From DASWOJ01 sp964242415 (GTDB taxonomy: Bacteria > Pseudomonadota > Alphaproteobacteria > Acetobacterales > Acetobacteraceae), in contig CAXTAT010000001.1 of the NCBI GenBank assembly GCA_964242415.1, forward strand, positions 186,001-250,000: a stretch of DNA of 64,000 nt, written 5' to 3'. Positions 8,104 through 17,532 of this stretch are shown piece by piece. The stretch's first letter is position 1. Every line of letters begins with the position of its first letter. The notes below the pieces were generated by a model that had not been told where the DNA came from, did no database searches, and worked only from the letters and a program-made list of their open reading frames with translations. The translations under genes and the position numbers were made by a program.

Positions 8104-9189
8104 CTACCGGGTCCGCCGCCGCCGGGCCATCGTCAATCCGGCGATGCTCATGCCGAGCAGTGCCATGCTCGCCGGCTCCGGCACCTCGAAGGCATACAGC
8201 GCGTCGCCCAACGCCGCCTGCACCGCCGCCGTCGGGTGAATGGGGTCCCAGTAGTAGAACTGCCCGATGTTCGCGGCCTGGCCCGTCGCCGGGTCGATGG
8301 ACCCGCAGGCGGGGTTGATGACCAGCGGAGCCGGCGCTGTCACCCCATAGCTGACATAGCAGGGCGCGGTGGTGTTGGTGATGCCCAAGCTGCTCGCATT
8401 GGCAAGCACCGCGTCATTCGTATCGAGCAGGTCGAACAGCTTGATGTTATCGCCGGGGGCCGCGGCGGTGATGCCCGCAACCCCAGCCGCCAGCGCCGCA
8501 TTGTAGGCGTAGCTGTCCTGGGTCGCCGTGGCCGCCTGCCCGGCCGGCGAGAACGTCGTGAACTCCGGGATCAGCCCGACATCCGGCACGTTGACCACCA
8601 GCAGGTTCTTGGCGCCGGCGGCGACCAGGGTGTTGATCTCGGTCAGCTCGGTGCTTACGCCCTGCGTCACGTAGGTCGTGCTGCCCTGGTGCGCCGCGGT
8701 GCGGACGTCGTTGCCGCCGATGAACACGGTATACAGCGCGTTGGGGTCCGCCACGCCGCCTGACTTGGCCAAGTATGCGCCGACCTGGCCGGTGAGGTTG
8801 GCGCCGGGCACGCCCTCGGAGGTGGTGGTCCCCGGGGTGGCGCCGGGCACGGGAACGTTGCCCGCCGTCGCGCCGGCCACCGCGTAGTTCGTGCCGGACG
8901 GGTAGCCCAGCCCATGCACGTCGGCGAACCCCGTCGGGAACAGCGACGGGTCCTCGGTCAGGCCCATGAGCTGCGCCATCACCTGCACCGCAACCGGGCC
9001 GTTGGTGAAGCTGTCGTGGAACGTCGGCGGGCTGGGCAGGTGGCCGCCCAGGGCGTCGGCCAGATTGCCGCGGTCCGAGAGGCTGTCGCCGAACACGTAG
9101 TCTGCGCTGAATGGCCCGGCCCGCGCCGCACCCGAAGCCAGAACGGCTCCAACGACCACCGCAGCCATCCCCGAACGCTTGAGCGCCAT
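8104..9189 (-). CDS. PEP-CTERM SGNH/GDSL hydrolase
   Basis: 361 residues. A signal peptide (MALKRSGMAAVVVGAVLASGAARA) precedes an SGNH esterase/lipase domain: block I VFGDSLSDRGNLAD (nucleophile Ser), block II TNYAVAGATAG, block III FIGGNDVR, block V YWDPIHPTAAV (catalytic Asp/His). The C-terminus is a PEP-CTERM sorting signal: VPEPASMALLG, a hydrophobic helix and RRRRTR. It is probably exported and processed by an exosortase (not in this window), then attached to or released from the surface. A longer N-terminus is possible, but the ATG at 9189 is preceded by GGGGGAAGACAGG and starts the signal peptide cleanly. Confidence 0.88.
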   Translation of the reverse strand: MALKRSGMAAVVVGAVLASGAARAGPFSADYVFGDSLSDRGNLADALGGHLPSPPTFHDSFTNGPVAVQVMAQLMGLTEDPSLFPTGFADVHGLGYPSGTNYAVAGATAGNVPVPGATPGTTTSEGVPGANLTGQVGAYLAKSGGVADPNALYTVFIGGNDVRTAAHQGSTTYVTQGVSTELTEINTLVAAGAKNLLVVNVPDVGLIPEFTTFSPAGQAATATQDSYAYNAALAAGVAGITAAAPGDNIKLFDLLDTNDAVLANASSLGITNTTAPCYVSYGVTAPAPLVINPACGSIDPATGQAANIGQFYYWDPIHPTAAVQAALGDALYAFEVPEPASMALLGMSIAGLTMARRRRTR

Positions 9190-9300
9190 CCTGTCTTCCC
9201 CCCGGCGGCTGCCGCACCGGTGTTGCCCTGGTGCTTTGAACGTCCGCTCGACAAAACTTAACCAGCTTTGATCGCAGGGGGCAACGGCCTTCCGCAAGCG

Positions 9301-10980
9301 TCAGCCCGCCAGGGCCGCCCCGTGCGTCCGCAGCACCGCCACGCGGCGTATCTTGTGGCTGGGCGTCAGCAGGCCGTTCTCTATGGTGAACGGCGGGGCT
9401 AGGCTGTGGTGGCGGATGCGCTCGCTGGGCGGCAGGCGGCGATTGAGCCGCGCCACGGCGGCGGCGACCGTGGTGGCGTCGCCGCCGTCCGCCGGCACCA
9501 GCAGCGCCGACAGCGCGGCCTGGCCGTCGCCGGCGATGACGGCCTGGGCGATCTCCGGCTCGCCCATCAGCAGGCCCTCGATCCGGGCGGACGACACGTT
9601 CTCCCCGCTGGACAGGACGATGATGTCCCGCTTGCGGTCGGTGATGGTCAGCGTGCCGTCCGCGTCCAGGGCGCCGATGTCCCCCGTGTGCAGCCAGCCG
9701 TCGCGCAGCACCTCGGCCGTCGCCCCCGGCTGGCGCCAGTAGCCGTCCATCACCAGGCCGCCGCGCACCATGATCTCGCCGTCGTCCGCCAGCCGCAGCT
9801 CCACGCCGTCCAGGGCGCGGCCGACGCTGCCCGGCGGGTCGCTGAGGCGGTTGGCGGCGCTGATCACCGGGCCGGCCTCGGTCTGGCCGTAGCCCTGCAG
9901 CAGCACCACCCCCAGCGCCTGGTAGAACCGCCCGACCTCCGGGTCCAGCCGCGCCCCGCCGGACATCGCGGCGCGCAGCCTGCCGCCGAACCGCGCCCGG
10001 ACCTGTTGCAGCACCACCCGGTCCAGCACCGGGCCGGCCAGCCGGTCGGCGAGCGTCATGCGGCCCTCGACCCGGCGCACGCCCACGTCCAGCGCATGGT
10101 GGAACAGCCGCTGCCGCCACGGCGGCTCCCGGCCCACCGCCAGCAGGATGCGGCTGCGGATCACGTCCAGGATGCGCGGCACCAGCGTCATGATGGTGGG
10201 GCGGATCGTTAGCATGTCCGCCGCCAGGTGCTCGATGCCCCGGCAGTAAACGATCTCCGTGCCGATGCTCTGCAAGAAGAACATCGCCGCCGTGTGCTCG
10301 AAGCTGTGCGACAGCGGCAGGCAGGACAGGTGGACCTCGTCGCGCAGGCGCAGCGGCCGCACCAGCTCGAACGCGCCGCGGCAGTTGGACAGGATCGCCC
10401 GGTGCGGCAGCATCACGCCGCGCGGCAGCCCGCTGGTGCCGCTGGTGTAGATCAGGCAGGCCAGCGCGCCCAGCGGGATCAGCTCCGCCTCGGCGGCGAT
10501 GTCGTCCGGGGGGGCCGGGTCGGCCTCCAGGGCGGCGAAGTGCGGGTGCGGGCCAGGCTCCATGCACAGCAGCAGGTCGAGGCCGCCGGTCAGGTCCGCG
10601 CCCGCCTGCACACGGGCGGCCAGCGCCCGGGTGGAGGCCACGGCCACCCGGGCGCCGCTGTCCAGCAGCAGGTGGGCATGATCGGCCGGGGTGTTGGTGA
10701 CGTAGGCCGGCACGGGGACGGCGCGGATCGCCATCAGCGCGACCTCGAGGATCGGCACCTCCGGCCGGCTCTCGCTGCACAGCAGCACCCGGTCCCCGGC
10801 CGATACGCCCCGCGCCCGCAGCCCGCGCGCCACCGAGGCGGCGCGGCGGGCGAACTCCTGCCAGGTCACGCCGTGCCAGGCGCCGTCGCAATGGTGGCGC
10901 AGCATCGGCCGCGGTCCCCAGCCGCGGGCCAGGCCGAACATCATCGCGGCCAGGTTGGGCCAGTCCGGGTAGGGTTCCAC
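9301..10980 (-). CDS. AMP-dependent acyl-CoA synthetase (long-chain fatty acid ligase type)
   Basis: 559 residues of the ANL superfamily. Visible motifs: the P-loop-like LIYTSGTSGLPRGVML, GYGQTEAGP, the hinge region GWLHTGDIGALDADGTLTITDRKRDIIVLSSGENVSS, and a C-terminal domain ending SHKIRRVAVL. It activates a carboxylic acid with ATP to an acyl-adenylate and then to an acyl-CoA; overall resemblance is to long-chain fatty-acid ligases. The start is GTG with GAGG seven bases upstream. It lies after the SGNH hydrolase on the same strand and is divergent from pepF. Confidence 0.87.
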   Translation of the reverse strand: MEPYPDWPNLAAMMFGLARGWGPRPMLRHHCDGAWHGVTWQEFARRAASVARGLRARGVSAGDRVLLCSESRPEVPILEVALMAIRAVPVPAYVTNTPADHAHLLLDSGARVAVASTRALAARVQAGADLTGGLDLLLCMEPGPHPHFAALEADPAPPDDIAAEAELIPLGALACLIYTSGTSGLPRGVMLPHRAILSNCRGAFELVRPLRLRDEVHLSCLPLSHSFEHTAAMFFLQSIGTEIVYCRGIEHLAADMLTIRPTIMTLVPRILDVIRSRILLAVGREPPWRQRLFHHALDVGVRRVEGRMTLADRLAGPVLDRVVLQQVRARFGGRLRAAMSGGARLDPEVGRFYQALGVVLLQGYGQTEAGPVISAANRLSDPPGSVGRALDGVELRLADDGEIMVRGGLVMDGYWRQPGATAEVLRDGWLHTGDIGALDADGTLTITDRKRDIIVLSSGENVSSARIEGLLMGEPEIAQAVIAGDGQAALSALLVPADGGDATTVAAAVARLNRRLPPSERIRHHSLAPPFTIENGLLTPSHKIRRVAVLRTHGAALAG

Positions 10981-11111
10981 GATGCCTCGTTGCTAATTGC
11001 AGGTTGGGGCTGTTTGCAGGTTAGGCTGCTTGCCGGGAGGCTGCTTGCCGTGGGTGCCCGCCGTCCCACCTTGAGGGGGAGCCACTACCAGCACGACAGG
11101 ACCAAAGCCAG

Positions 11112-12923
11112 ATGACCCGACCCGGCTACGCACCCGATGGCCAAGCCGCCGCCCCCGTCGCCACCGCCGACGCCTTGCCGTCCTGGGACCTGACCGACCT
11201 CTACCCCGCCCCCGACAGCCCCGAGCTGACCGCCGACCTGGACCGCGCCGAGGCGCAGGCCCGCGCCTTCCAGTCCGCCCGCGCCGGCACCCTGGCCCGG
11301 CTGCCCGGCGCCGACCTGGCCGCCGTGCTGCGCGAGTTCGAGGCCATCGAGGAAACGCTCGGCCGCCTGGTGTCCTACGCCCAGTTGCAGTTCAGTGCCG
11401 ACAACCTGGACCCCGGCATCGGCCGCTTCTACCAGTCGATCACCGAGCGCGTGACGGCCATCAGCAGCAACCTGATCTTCCTGTCCCTGGAGCTGAACCG
11501 CATCGACGACGCCGTGCTGGACGCCAAGCTGTCCGATCCGGCGCTGGCCCGCTGGGCGCCCTGGCTGCGCGACCTGCGCGTGTTCCGCCCGCACGAGCTG
11601 TCCGACGACCTGGAGAAGCTGCTGCACGAGAAGGAGGTCACCGGCCGCAACGCCTGGAGCCGCCTGTTCGACGAGACCGTTGCCGGCATGCGCGTCCCGG
11701 TCCGCGGCGAGGACCTGACCGTCAGTTCCGCGCTGAACAAGCTGTCTGACGCCGACCGCTCCGTGCGCCAGGATGCTGCGTCTGCAATCGGCGAAGCGTT
11801 CGAGGGCAACATCCGCCTGTTCTCCCTGGTCACCAACACACTCATAAAAGACAAGGAGATCATCGACACCTGGCGCCGCTACCCGCGCCCGGCCAGCTAC
11901 CGCAACCGCTCCAACATGGTCGAGGACGAGGTGGTGGACGCGCTGGTCGATGCCGTCACGGGGGACTACGCCCGGCTGTCGCACCGCTACTACAAGCTGA
12001 AGGCCAAATGGCTCGGGCTGGAGCATCTGGAGCACTGGGACCGCAACGCCCCGCTGCCGGACCAGGCGGACGGGCACATCTCCTGGGACGAGGCGCGGGA
12101 CCGCGTGCTGTCGGCGTATGGCGACTTCTCGCCGGAGCTGGCGGACGTGGGGCGGCGGTTCTTCGACCAGCCGTGGATCGACGCCAAGCTGCGCCCGGGC
12201 AAGTCGGGCGGCGCCTTCGCCCATCCCACGGTGCCGTCCGTGCACCCGTACCTGCTGGTCAACTACCACGGCAAGACGCGCGACGTGATGACCCTGGCGC
12301 ATGAGCTGGGCCATGGCGTGCACCAGGTGCTGGCGGGCGGCCAGGGCTACCTGCAATCCGGCACCCCGCTGACCCTGGCCGAGACCGCCAGCGTGTTCGG
12401 CGAGATGATGACCTTCCGCGCCCTGCTGGCCGGGGAGACCGACCCGAAGCGCCGCCGCGGCATGCTGGCGGCCAAGGTGGAGGACATGCTCAACACCGTC
12501 GTCCGCCAGACGGCGTTCTACCAGTTCGAGAGCCTGTTGCACGCCGAGCGCCGCACGGGCGAGCTGGTACCCGACCGCATCGGCGAGATCTGGATGCAGG
12601 TGCAGACCGCAAGCCTCGGCCCGGCGTTCCACTTCACGCCGGAGTACCGCGTGTACTGGTCCTATGTGCCGCACTTCATCCACTCGCCGTTCTACGTGTA
12701 TGCCTATGCCTTCGGCGACTGCCTGGTGAACGCGCTGTATGGCGTGTTCCAGGGCGGGCACCCGGGCTTCGAGAAGAAGTACCTGGACATGCTCCGCGCC
12801 GGCGGCACCAAGCGCCACAAGGAGTTGTTGGCGCCCTTCGGCCTCGATGCCTCCGACCCGGCCTTCTGGCGCCGTGGCCTGGATGTCATCAGCGGCTTCA
12901 TCGACGAATTGGAGGCCGAGTAA
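11112..12923 (+). CDS. pepF: M3 family oligoendopeptidase F
   Basis: 603 residues, the usual length for the PepF clade of M3 zinc metallopeptidases. The zinc site HELGHGVHQ is at residues 397-401 onward, with the third ligand expected in TLAETASVFGEMM. It cleaves short cytoplasmic peptides. The C-terminal FPFG-type region (APFGLDASDPAFWRRGLDVI) is also typical. The upstream 130 bases hold short direct repeats (10997-11030 and 11023-11050). The next gene overlaps the stop by one base (TAATG), implying translational coupling. Confidence 0.92.
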   Translation: MTRPGYAPDGQAAAPVATADALPSWDLTDLYPAPDSPELTADLDRAEAQARAFQSARAGTLARLPGADLAAVLREFEAIEETLGRLVSYAQLQFSADNLDPGIGRFYQSITERVTAISSNLIFLSLELNRIDDAVLDAKLSDPALARWAPWLRDLRVFRPHELSDDLEKLLHEKEVTGRNAWSRLFDETVAGMRVPVRGEDLTVSSALNKLSDADRSVRQDAASAIGEAFEGNIRLFSLVTNTLIKDKEIIDTWRRYPRPASYRNRSNMVEDEVVDALVDAVTGDYARLSHRYYKLKAKWLGLEHLEHWDRNAPLPDQADGHISWDEARDRVLSAYGDFSPELADVGRRFFDQPWIDAKLRPGKSGGAFAHPTVPSVHPYLLVNYHGKTRDVMTLAHELGHGVHQVLAGGQGYLQSGTPLTLAETASVFGEMMTFRALLAGETDPKRRRGMLAAKVEDMLNTVVRQTAFYQFESLLHAERRTGELVPDRIGEIWMQVQTASLGPAFHFTPEYRVYWSYVPHFIHSPFYVYAYAFGDCLVNALYGVFQGGHPGFEKKYLDMLRAGGTKRHKELLAPFGLDASDPAFWRRGLDVISGFIDELEAE

Positions 12924-14281
12924 TGGCAGACGGCGGTGATCGCGGCCCGAACCTGTTCGGTGAGATCAGGCGCTTTGCCCGCACCTCCGGCGCCGTGGGC
13001 GGCATCGCCGCACGGGTTGCCGGGGAGAAGGTGTTCGGTATCAAGACCGATCGCAACGCCCACGCGGAGGACCTGAAGAACATCCTTGGCGGCCTGAAGG
13101 GGCCGCTGATGAAGGTGGCGCAAATCCTATCCACCATCCCCGACGCCCTGCCGGACGAGTATGCGGCGGAGCTGGCGCAGTTGCAGGCCAATGCCCCGGC
13201 GATGGGCTGGTCCTTCGTCCGCCGCCGCATGGCCGGGGAGCTGGGCGCCGACTGGCAGGGCAAGTTCAGCAGCTTCGGCCAGGAAGCCGCGGCGGCGGCC
13301 AGCCTGGGCCAGGTGCATCGCGGCACCCTGCCAAACGGCCAGGACGTGGCGTGCAAGCTGCAGTACCCCGACATGCCCAGCACCGTGGACGCCGACCTGC
13401 GGCAGCTCCGCCTGGCGATGAACGTGTTCAAGCGCATCGACAAGGTGATCGAGGGCGACGAGGTCTATGCCGAGATCGCCGAGCGGCTGCGGGAGGAGCT
13501 GGACTACCTGCGGGAAGCCGCGCAGATGCGGCTATACGGGCTGATGCTCAAGGACGAGCCGACGGTCACCATCCCCAAGCCCATCGAGGGCTACTGCACC
13601 CCGCGGCTGCTGACGATGACGTGGCTGAAGGGCAAGGGCATGCAGGCCCGCATCGACGAGAACCCGCCGCAGGAGGTCCGCAACCAAATCGCCAAGGCGC
13701 TGTTCCGGGCGTGGTATATCCCGTTCTACGGCTATGGGATCATCCACGGCGACCCGCACCTCGGCAACTACCAGGTGCGGGAGGATGACGGGCTGAACCT
13801 GCTCGACTTCGGCGCAATCCGGGTGTTCCCGCCCAAGTTCGTCCAGGGGGTGATCGACCTGTATCAGGCGATCCGCGACGGCGATGACGAGAAGGCGCAC
13901 CATGCCTACGAGGGCTGGGGCTTCCAGAACCTGACCAAGGCGCAGATGGCCAACCTGAACCAGTGGGCGGCCTTCGTGTACGAGCCGCTGCTGCAGGACC
14001 GCGTGCGCCCGATCCAGGAGAACGACGACCCGCAGTACGGCCGCAGCGTCGCGGAGAAGGTGCACGCCGGGCTGAAGGAGAGCGGCAGCGTGCGCCCGCC
14101 GCGTGAGTTCGTGCTGATGGACCGGTCCGCGTTGGGCCTGGGCAGCGTGTTCGTGCGGCTGCAGGCGCAGCAGAACTGGTACAAGCTGTTCCACGAGCTG
14201 ATCGACAACTTCAACACAGCCCAGGTCGCCGAGCGCCAAGCAGCCGCGCTGGCCGAAGCCGGCGTCCCCCCAAGCCTGTAG
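12923..14281 (+). CDS. ABC1/UbiB-family atypical kinase
   Basis: 452 residues. Kinase-like motifs of the ABC1/ADCK/UbiB family: the N-terminal KxGQ region appears as GPLMKVAQILSTIPDALP, the Ala-rich loop as AAAAASLGQVHRG, the nucleotide lysine in VACKLQYP, then EELDYLREAAQM, HGDPHLGNYQV (catalytic loop) and LLDFGAIR (metal-binding DFG). Family members support ubiquinone synthesis or lipid homeostasis as ATPases or kinases. The Gly of KxGQ is Ala here. Its one-base overlap with pepF puts it in the same operon. Confidence 0.88.
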   Translation: MADGGDRGPNLFGEIRRFARTSGAVGGIAARVAGEKVFGIKTDRNAHAEDLKNILGGLKGPLMKVAQILSTIPDALPDEYAAELAQLQANAPAMGWSFVRRRMAGELGADWQGKFSSFGQEAAAAASLGQVHRGTLPNGQDVACKLQYPDMPSTVDADLRQLRLAMNVFKRIDKVIEGDEVYAEIAERLREELDYLREAAQMRLYGLMLKDEPTVTIPKPIEGYCTPRLLTMTWLKGKGMQARIDENPPQEVRNQIAKALFRAWYIPFYGYGIIHGDPHLGNYQVREDDGLNLLDFGAIRVFPPKFVQGVIDLYQAIRDGDDEKAHHAYEGWGFQNLTKAQMANLNQWAAFVYEPLLQDRVRPIQENDDPQYGRSVAEKVHAGLKESGSVRPPREFVLMDRSALGLGSVFVRLQAQQNWYKLFHELIDNFNTAQVAERQAAALAEAGVPPSL

Positions 14282-14288
14282 CCTGCCT

Positions 14289-14443
14289 GCTTCTCCCTCT
14301 CCCTCCGGGAGAGGGCCGGGGTGAGGGGGCGGGCAAGCACGGTGCTTGCCAACGCAGGGCCGCTTGCTTCCTGCGTGCCTCGTTCACCGCTCCGCAGCCA
14401 AGACCCCCTCACCCCAACCCTCTCCCGCAGGGAGAGGGAGCAG
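14289..14443. repeat. REPIN-like element, copy 3
   Basis: Arms at both ends of a ~155-base unit between the ABC1 kinase gene and pntAA, both on the plus strand. The core between the arms is unrelated in sequence to other copies. Confidence 0.85.
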
Positions 14444-14511
14444 GCGCAGCCCCTTGCGCCCTGGTGCCCGTCCGACGCATCTTAGCCGAAAGCAATGAGG
14501 GACGGAGACCC

Positions 14512-15651
14512 ATGCGCCTTGCGGTGCTGAAGGAACATGCTGCCAATGAGACCCGGGTGGCAGCCACGCCGGACACGGTGAAGAAGCTGGTCAGCATGGG
14601 TCTGACCGTCGCAATCGAGGCCGGGGCAGGGCAGGCCAGCTCCCTCTCCGATGCCGATTTCCAAAACGCCGGCGCAGAAATCGCCCCGGACGCAGCAACG
14701 GCGCTGGCCGGCGCGGAAATCGTCTTCGCCGTGCAGGTCCCCGCCGAGGACGTGCGCGCCCACATCCCCCGCGGCGCCCTGCTGGTCTGCATCAGCAACG
14801 CCTTCGCCAACCCGGATGTGGTTCCGGCCCTGGCCGCCGCCGGCATCGACGCCGCCGCCATGGAGCTGCTGCCCCGCACCACCCGGGCGCAGGGCATGGA
14901 CGTGCTCAGCAGCCAGGCCAACCTCGCCGGCTACCGCGCCGTGATCGAGGGCGCCGGGGCATTCGACCGCGGCTTCCCCATGATGATGACCGCCGCGGGG
15001 ACCGTGCCCCCCGCCCGGGTGTTCGTGATCGGCGCCGGCGTCGCGGGCCTGCAGGCCATCGCCACCGCCCGCCGCCTGGGCGCCATCGTCTCCGCCACCG
15101 ACGTGCGCCCGGCCGCCAAGGAAGAAATCAAGTCGCTCGGCGCAACCTACGTCGGCGTGGACGACGCGGAGACGGCCGGGCAGACCGGCGCCTACGCCAA
15201 GGAGATGTCCGACGCCTTCCGCCAGAAGCAGGCGGAGCTGATGGCCACCACCGTCGCCAAGAACGACCTGGTGATCTGCACCGCCCTGGTGATGGGCCGC
15301 AAGGCACCCGTCATCGTCAGCCAGCCGATGGTGGACTCCATGCGCAGCGGCAGCGTGGTGGTCGATCTGGCGGCGGAGGCCGGCGGCAACTGCGCCGCCA
15401 CCGTGCCCGGCGAAATGACCACGACCGCCAACGGCGTGAAGGTGCTGGGCTTCCGCAACTGGCCCAGCCGCATCCCGGTCGCCGCCAGCACCCTGTACGC
15501 CCGCAACCTTCTGACGTTCCTGGTCGCCTTCTGGGACAAGGCCGCCGGCCGGCCCGCCCTGCCGGAGACCGACGACATCATCCAGGGCGTCATGCTCACC
15601 CGCGGCGGCCAGGTCGTCCACGCGCAGTTCCAGCCCGCGCAAGCGGCATAA
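14512..15651 (+). CDS. pntAA: NAD(P) transhydrogenase subunit alpha part 1
   Basis: 379 residues, the NAD(H)-binding domain I of proton-translocating transhydrogenase. Motifs: N-terminal RLAVLKEHAANETRVAATPD, catalytic-loop region RTTRAQGMDVLSSQANLAGYRAV, Rossmann motif VFVIGAGVAGLQAIATARRLGA, ATDVRPAAKEEIKSLG. The alphaproteobacterial arrangement is split: this soluble part, a small membrane part and PntB. The complex uses the proton gradient to make NADPH from NADH. The ATG at 14512 follows GAGGGACGGAG; sixteen codons of in-frame upstream sequence are ignored. Confidence 0.94.
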   Translation: MRLAVLKEHAANETRVAATPDTVKKLVSMGLTVAIEAGAGQASSLSDADFQNAGAEIAPDAATALAGAEIVFAVQVPAEDVRAHIPRGALLVCISNAFANPDVVPALAAAGIDAAAMELLPRTTRAQGMDVLSSQANLAGYRAVIEGAGAFDRGFPMMMTAAGTVPPARVFVIGAGVAGLQAIATARRLGAIVSATDVRPAAKEEIKSLGATYVGVDDAETAGQTGAYAKEMSDAFRQKQAELMATTVAKNDLVICTALVMGRKAPVIVSQPMVDSMRSGSVVVDLAAEAGGNCAATVPGEMTTTANGVKVLGFRNWPSRIPVAASTLYARNLLTFLVAFWDKAAGRPALPETDDIIQGVMLTRGGQVVHAQFQPAQAA

Positions 15652-15662
15652 GACGAGGCTTC

Positions 15663-16094
15663 ATGGACCCGAACCAATACGCGGACCAGGCCGCGCGCAT
15701 CGCCAATGCCGCCGCCGCCCTGGCCGACCAGCTCCACGCCGCCGGCACCGGCGCCGTCCTTGTGATCGAGCCGGTGGCAACGGTGGTCGAGCCGTTCATC
15801 TTCCTGCTCGCCATCTTCTTGATGGCCTGCTTCGTCGGCTACTACGTCGTCTGGAACGTCACCCCGGCGCTGCACTCGCCGCTGATGGGCGTGACCAACG
15901 CCATCTCCTCGGTGATCGTCGTCGGCGCCATGCTGGCGGCGGGGCTGTCGGACAGCAACTGGGCGCGGGGCTTCGGCTTCCTCGCGGTGTTGCTGGCCAG
16001 CGTCAACATCTTCGGCGGCTTCACCGTCACCCAACGCATGCTGGCGATGTTCTCGGGCAACAAGCCCCGCGGCGCCAAGGGAGCGCGCAAGTAG
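15663..16094 (+). CDS. pntAB: NAD(P) transhydrogenase subunit alpha part 2
   Basis: 143 residues with about four membrane helices (FIFLLAIFLMACFVGYYVVW, AISSVIVVGAMLAAG, FGFLAVLLASVNIFGGFTV) and the typical C-terminal VTQRMLAMF. It is the membrane part of the alpha subunit and forms the proton channel with PntB. GAGG precedes the ATG. It begins 11 bases after pntAA and ends one base before the pntB start. Confidence 0.94.
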   Translation: MDPNQYADQAARIANAAAALADQLHAAGTGAVLVIEPVATVVEPFIFLLAIFLMACFVGYYVVWNVTPALHSPLMGVTNAISSVIVVGAMLAAGLSDSNWARGFGFLAVLLASVNIFGGFTVTQRMLAMFSGNKPRGAKGARK

Positions 16095-16095
16095 C

Positions 16096-17502
16096 ATGAG
16101 CGCCTCCCTCACGTCGCTCGCCTACCTCGTCGCCGCCGTCCTGTTCGTTCTGGCCCTGCGCGGCCTGTCCAACCCGGCGTCGTCCCGCCAGGGCAACCTG
16201 TTCGGCATGATCGGCATGGGCATCGCCGTCGCCGCCACCCTGGCGCAGCGCGGCATGTCCGGCACCGGCTTTGTGCTGATCCTGCTCGCCATCATCATCG
16301 GCGGCGGCGTCGGCGTGTTCGTCGCCCGCCGCATCCAGATGACGGCGCTGCCGCAGCTCGTGGCAGCGTTCCATTCGCTCGTCGGCCTGGCCGCGGTGTT
16401 CGTCGCCGCCGCCGCCCTCAACGCGCCCGCCGCCTTCGGCATCGGCGTGCCCGGCGCCATCTACACCGAGTCGCTGGTCGAGATGTCGATCGGCTTGGCC
16501 ATTGGCGCCGTCACCTTCTCCGGCTCGCTGATTGCCTTCGGCAAGCTGCAGGGCACCCTCAAGGGCGCACCCGTGCAGTTCAAGGGCCAGCACCAGTTGA
16601 ATGCCGGGCTGGGCATCCTGCTGCTGCTGCTGATCATCGTGTTCGTCACCTCGGGCAGCCAGGTCGTGTTCTGGCTGATCGCGCTGCTCGCCCTGGCGCT
16701 GGGCTTCCTGCTCATCATCCCGATTGGCGGCGCGGACATGCCGGTCGTGGTGTCGATGCTGAACAGCTACTCCGGCTGGGCGGCGTGCGGCATCGGCTTC
16801 ACCATCCAGAACCTCGCCCTGATCATCACCGGGGCGCTGGTCGGCGCGTCGGGCGCGATCCTGTCCTACATCATGTGCAAGGGCATGAACCGCAGCATTC
16901 TGAACGTGCTGCTGGGCGGCTGGGGCACCGACTCCGGCGTCGTGGCGGCGGTGGGGCATGGCGGCGAGCAGCGGTCGGTGCGCGCCGGCAACGCGGACGA
17001 CGCGGCGTTCATCATGAAGAACGCGTCGAAGGTCATCATCGTGCCGGGCTACGGCATGGCGGTGGCGCAGGCGCAGCACGCGCTGCGTGAGATGGGCGAC
17101 CTGCTGAAGAAGGACGGCGTGGAGGTGAAGTATGCCATCCACCCCGTCGCCGGGCGGATGCCCGGCCACATGAACGTGCTGCTGGCCGAGGCGAGCGTGC
17201 CCTACGACGACGTGTTCGAGCTGGAGCAGATCAACAGCGAGTTCAGCACGGCCGACGTGGTGTACGTGATCGGCGCCAACGACGTGACCAACCCGGCCGC
17301 TAAGACCGACCCGAAGTCATCGATCTACGGCATGCCGATCCTGGACGTGGAGAAGGCCAAGACGGTGTTGTTCATCAAGCGCAGCATGGCGTCGGGCTAT
17401 GCGGGCGTGGAGAACGAGCTGTTCTTCCGCCCGAACACCATGATGCTGTTCGCCGATGCGAAGAAGATGACCGACGAAATCGTGCAGGCGCTGGGGCACT
17501 AG
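16096..17502 (+). CDS. pntB: NAD(P) transhydrogenase subunit beta
   Basis: 468 residues: an N-terminal half with multiple membrane helices, then the soluble NADP(H)-binding domain III with IIVPGYGMAVAQAQHALREM, VKYAIHPVAGRMPGHMNVLLAEA and YVIGANDVTNPAAKTDPKSSIYGMPIL. The length matches PntB. It ends the pntAA-AB-B operon and is convergent with the PEP-CTERM gene that ends at 17533. Confidence 0.95.
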   Translation: MSASLTSLAYLVAAVLFVLALRGLSNPASSRQGNLFGMIGMGIAVAATLAQRGMSGTGFVLILLAIIIGGGVGVFVARRIQMTALPQLVAAFHSLVGLAAVFVAAAALNAPAAFGIGVPGAIYTESLVEMSIGLAIGAVTFSGSLIAFGKLQGTLKGAPVQFKGQHQLNAGLGILLLLLIIVFVTSGSQVVFWLIALLALALGFLLIIPIGGADMPVVVSMLNSYSGWAACGIGFTIQNLALIITGALVGASGAILSYIMCKGMNRSILNVLLGGWGTDSGVVAAVGHGGEQRSVRAGNADDAAFIMKNASKVIIVPGYGMAVAQAQHALREMGDLLKKDGVEVKYAIHPVAGRMPGHMNVLLAEASVPYDDVFELEQINSEFSTADVVYVIGANDVTNPAAKTDPKSSIYGMPILDVEKAKTVLFIKRSMASGYAGVENELFFRPNTMMLFADAKKMTDEIVQALGH

Positions 17503-17532
17503 CCCGCGGGCGACACCCCAGGCTGCCGGTGG

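Noticed and set aside
8447..10891. An 814-codon open frame on the minus strand across the SGNH hydrolase and acyl-CoA ligase
   Set aside because: Arg/Gly/Ala-rich shadow of two well-supported genes in another frame, as expected at this GC content.
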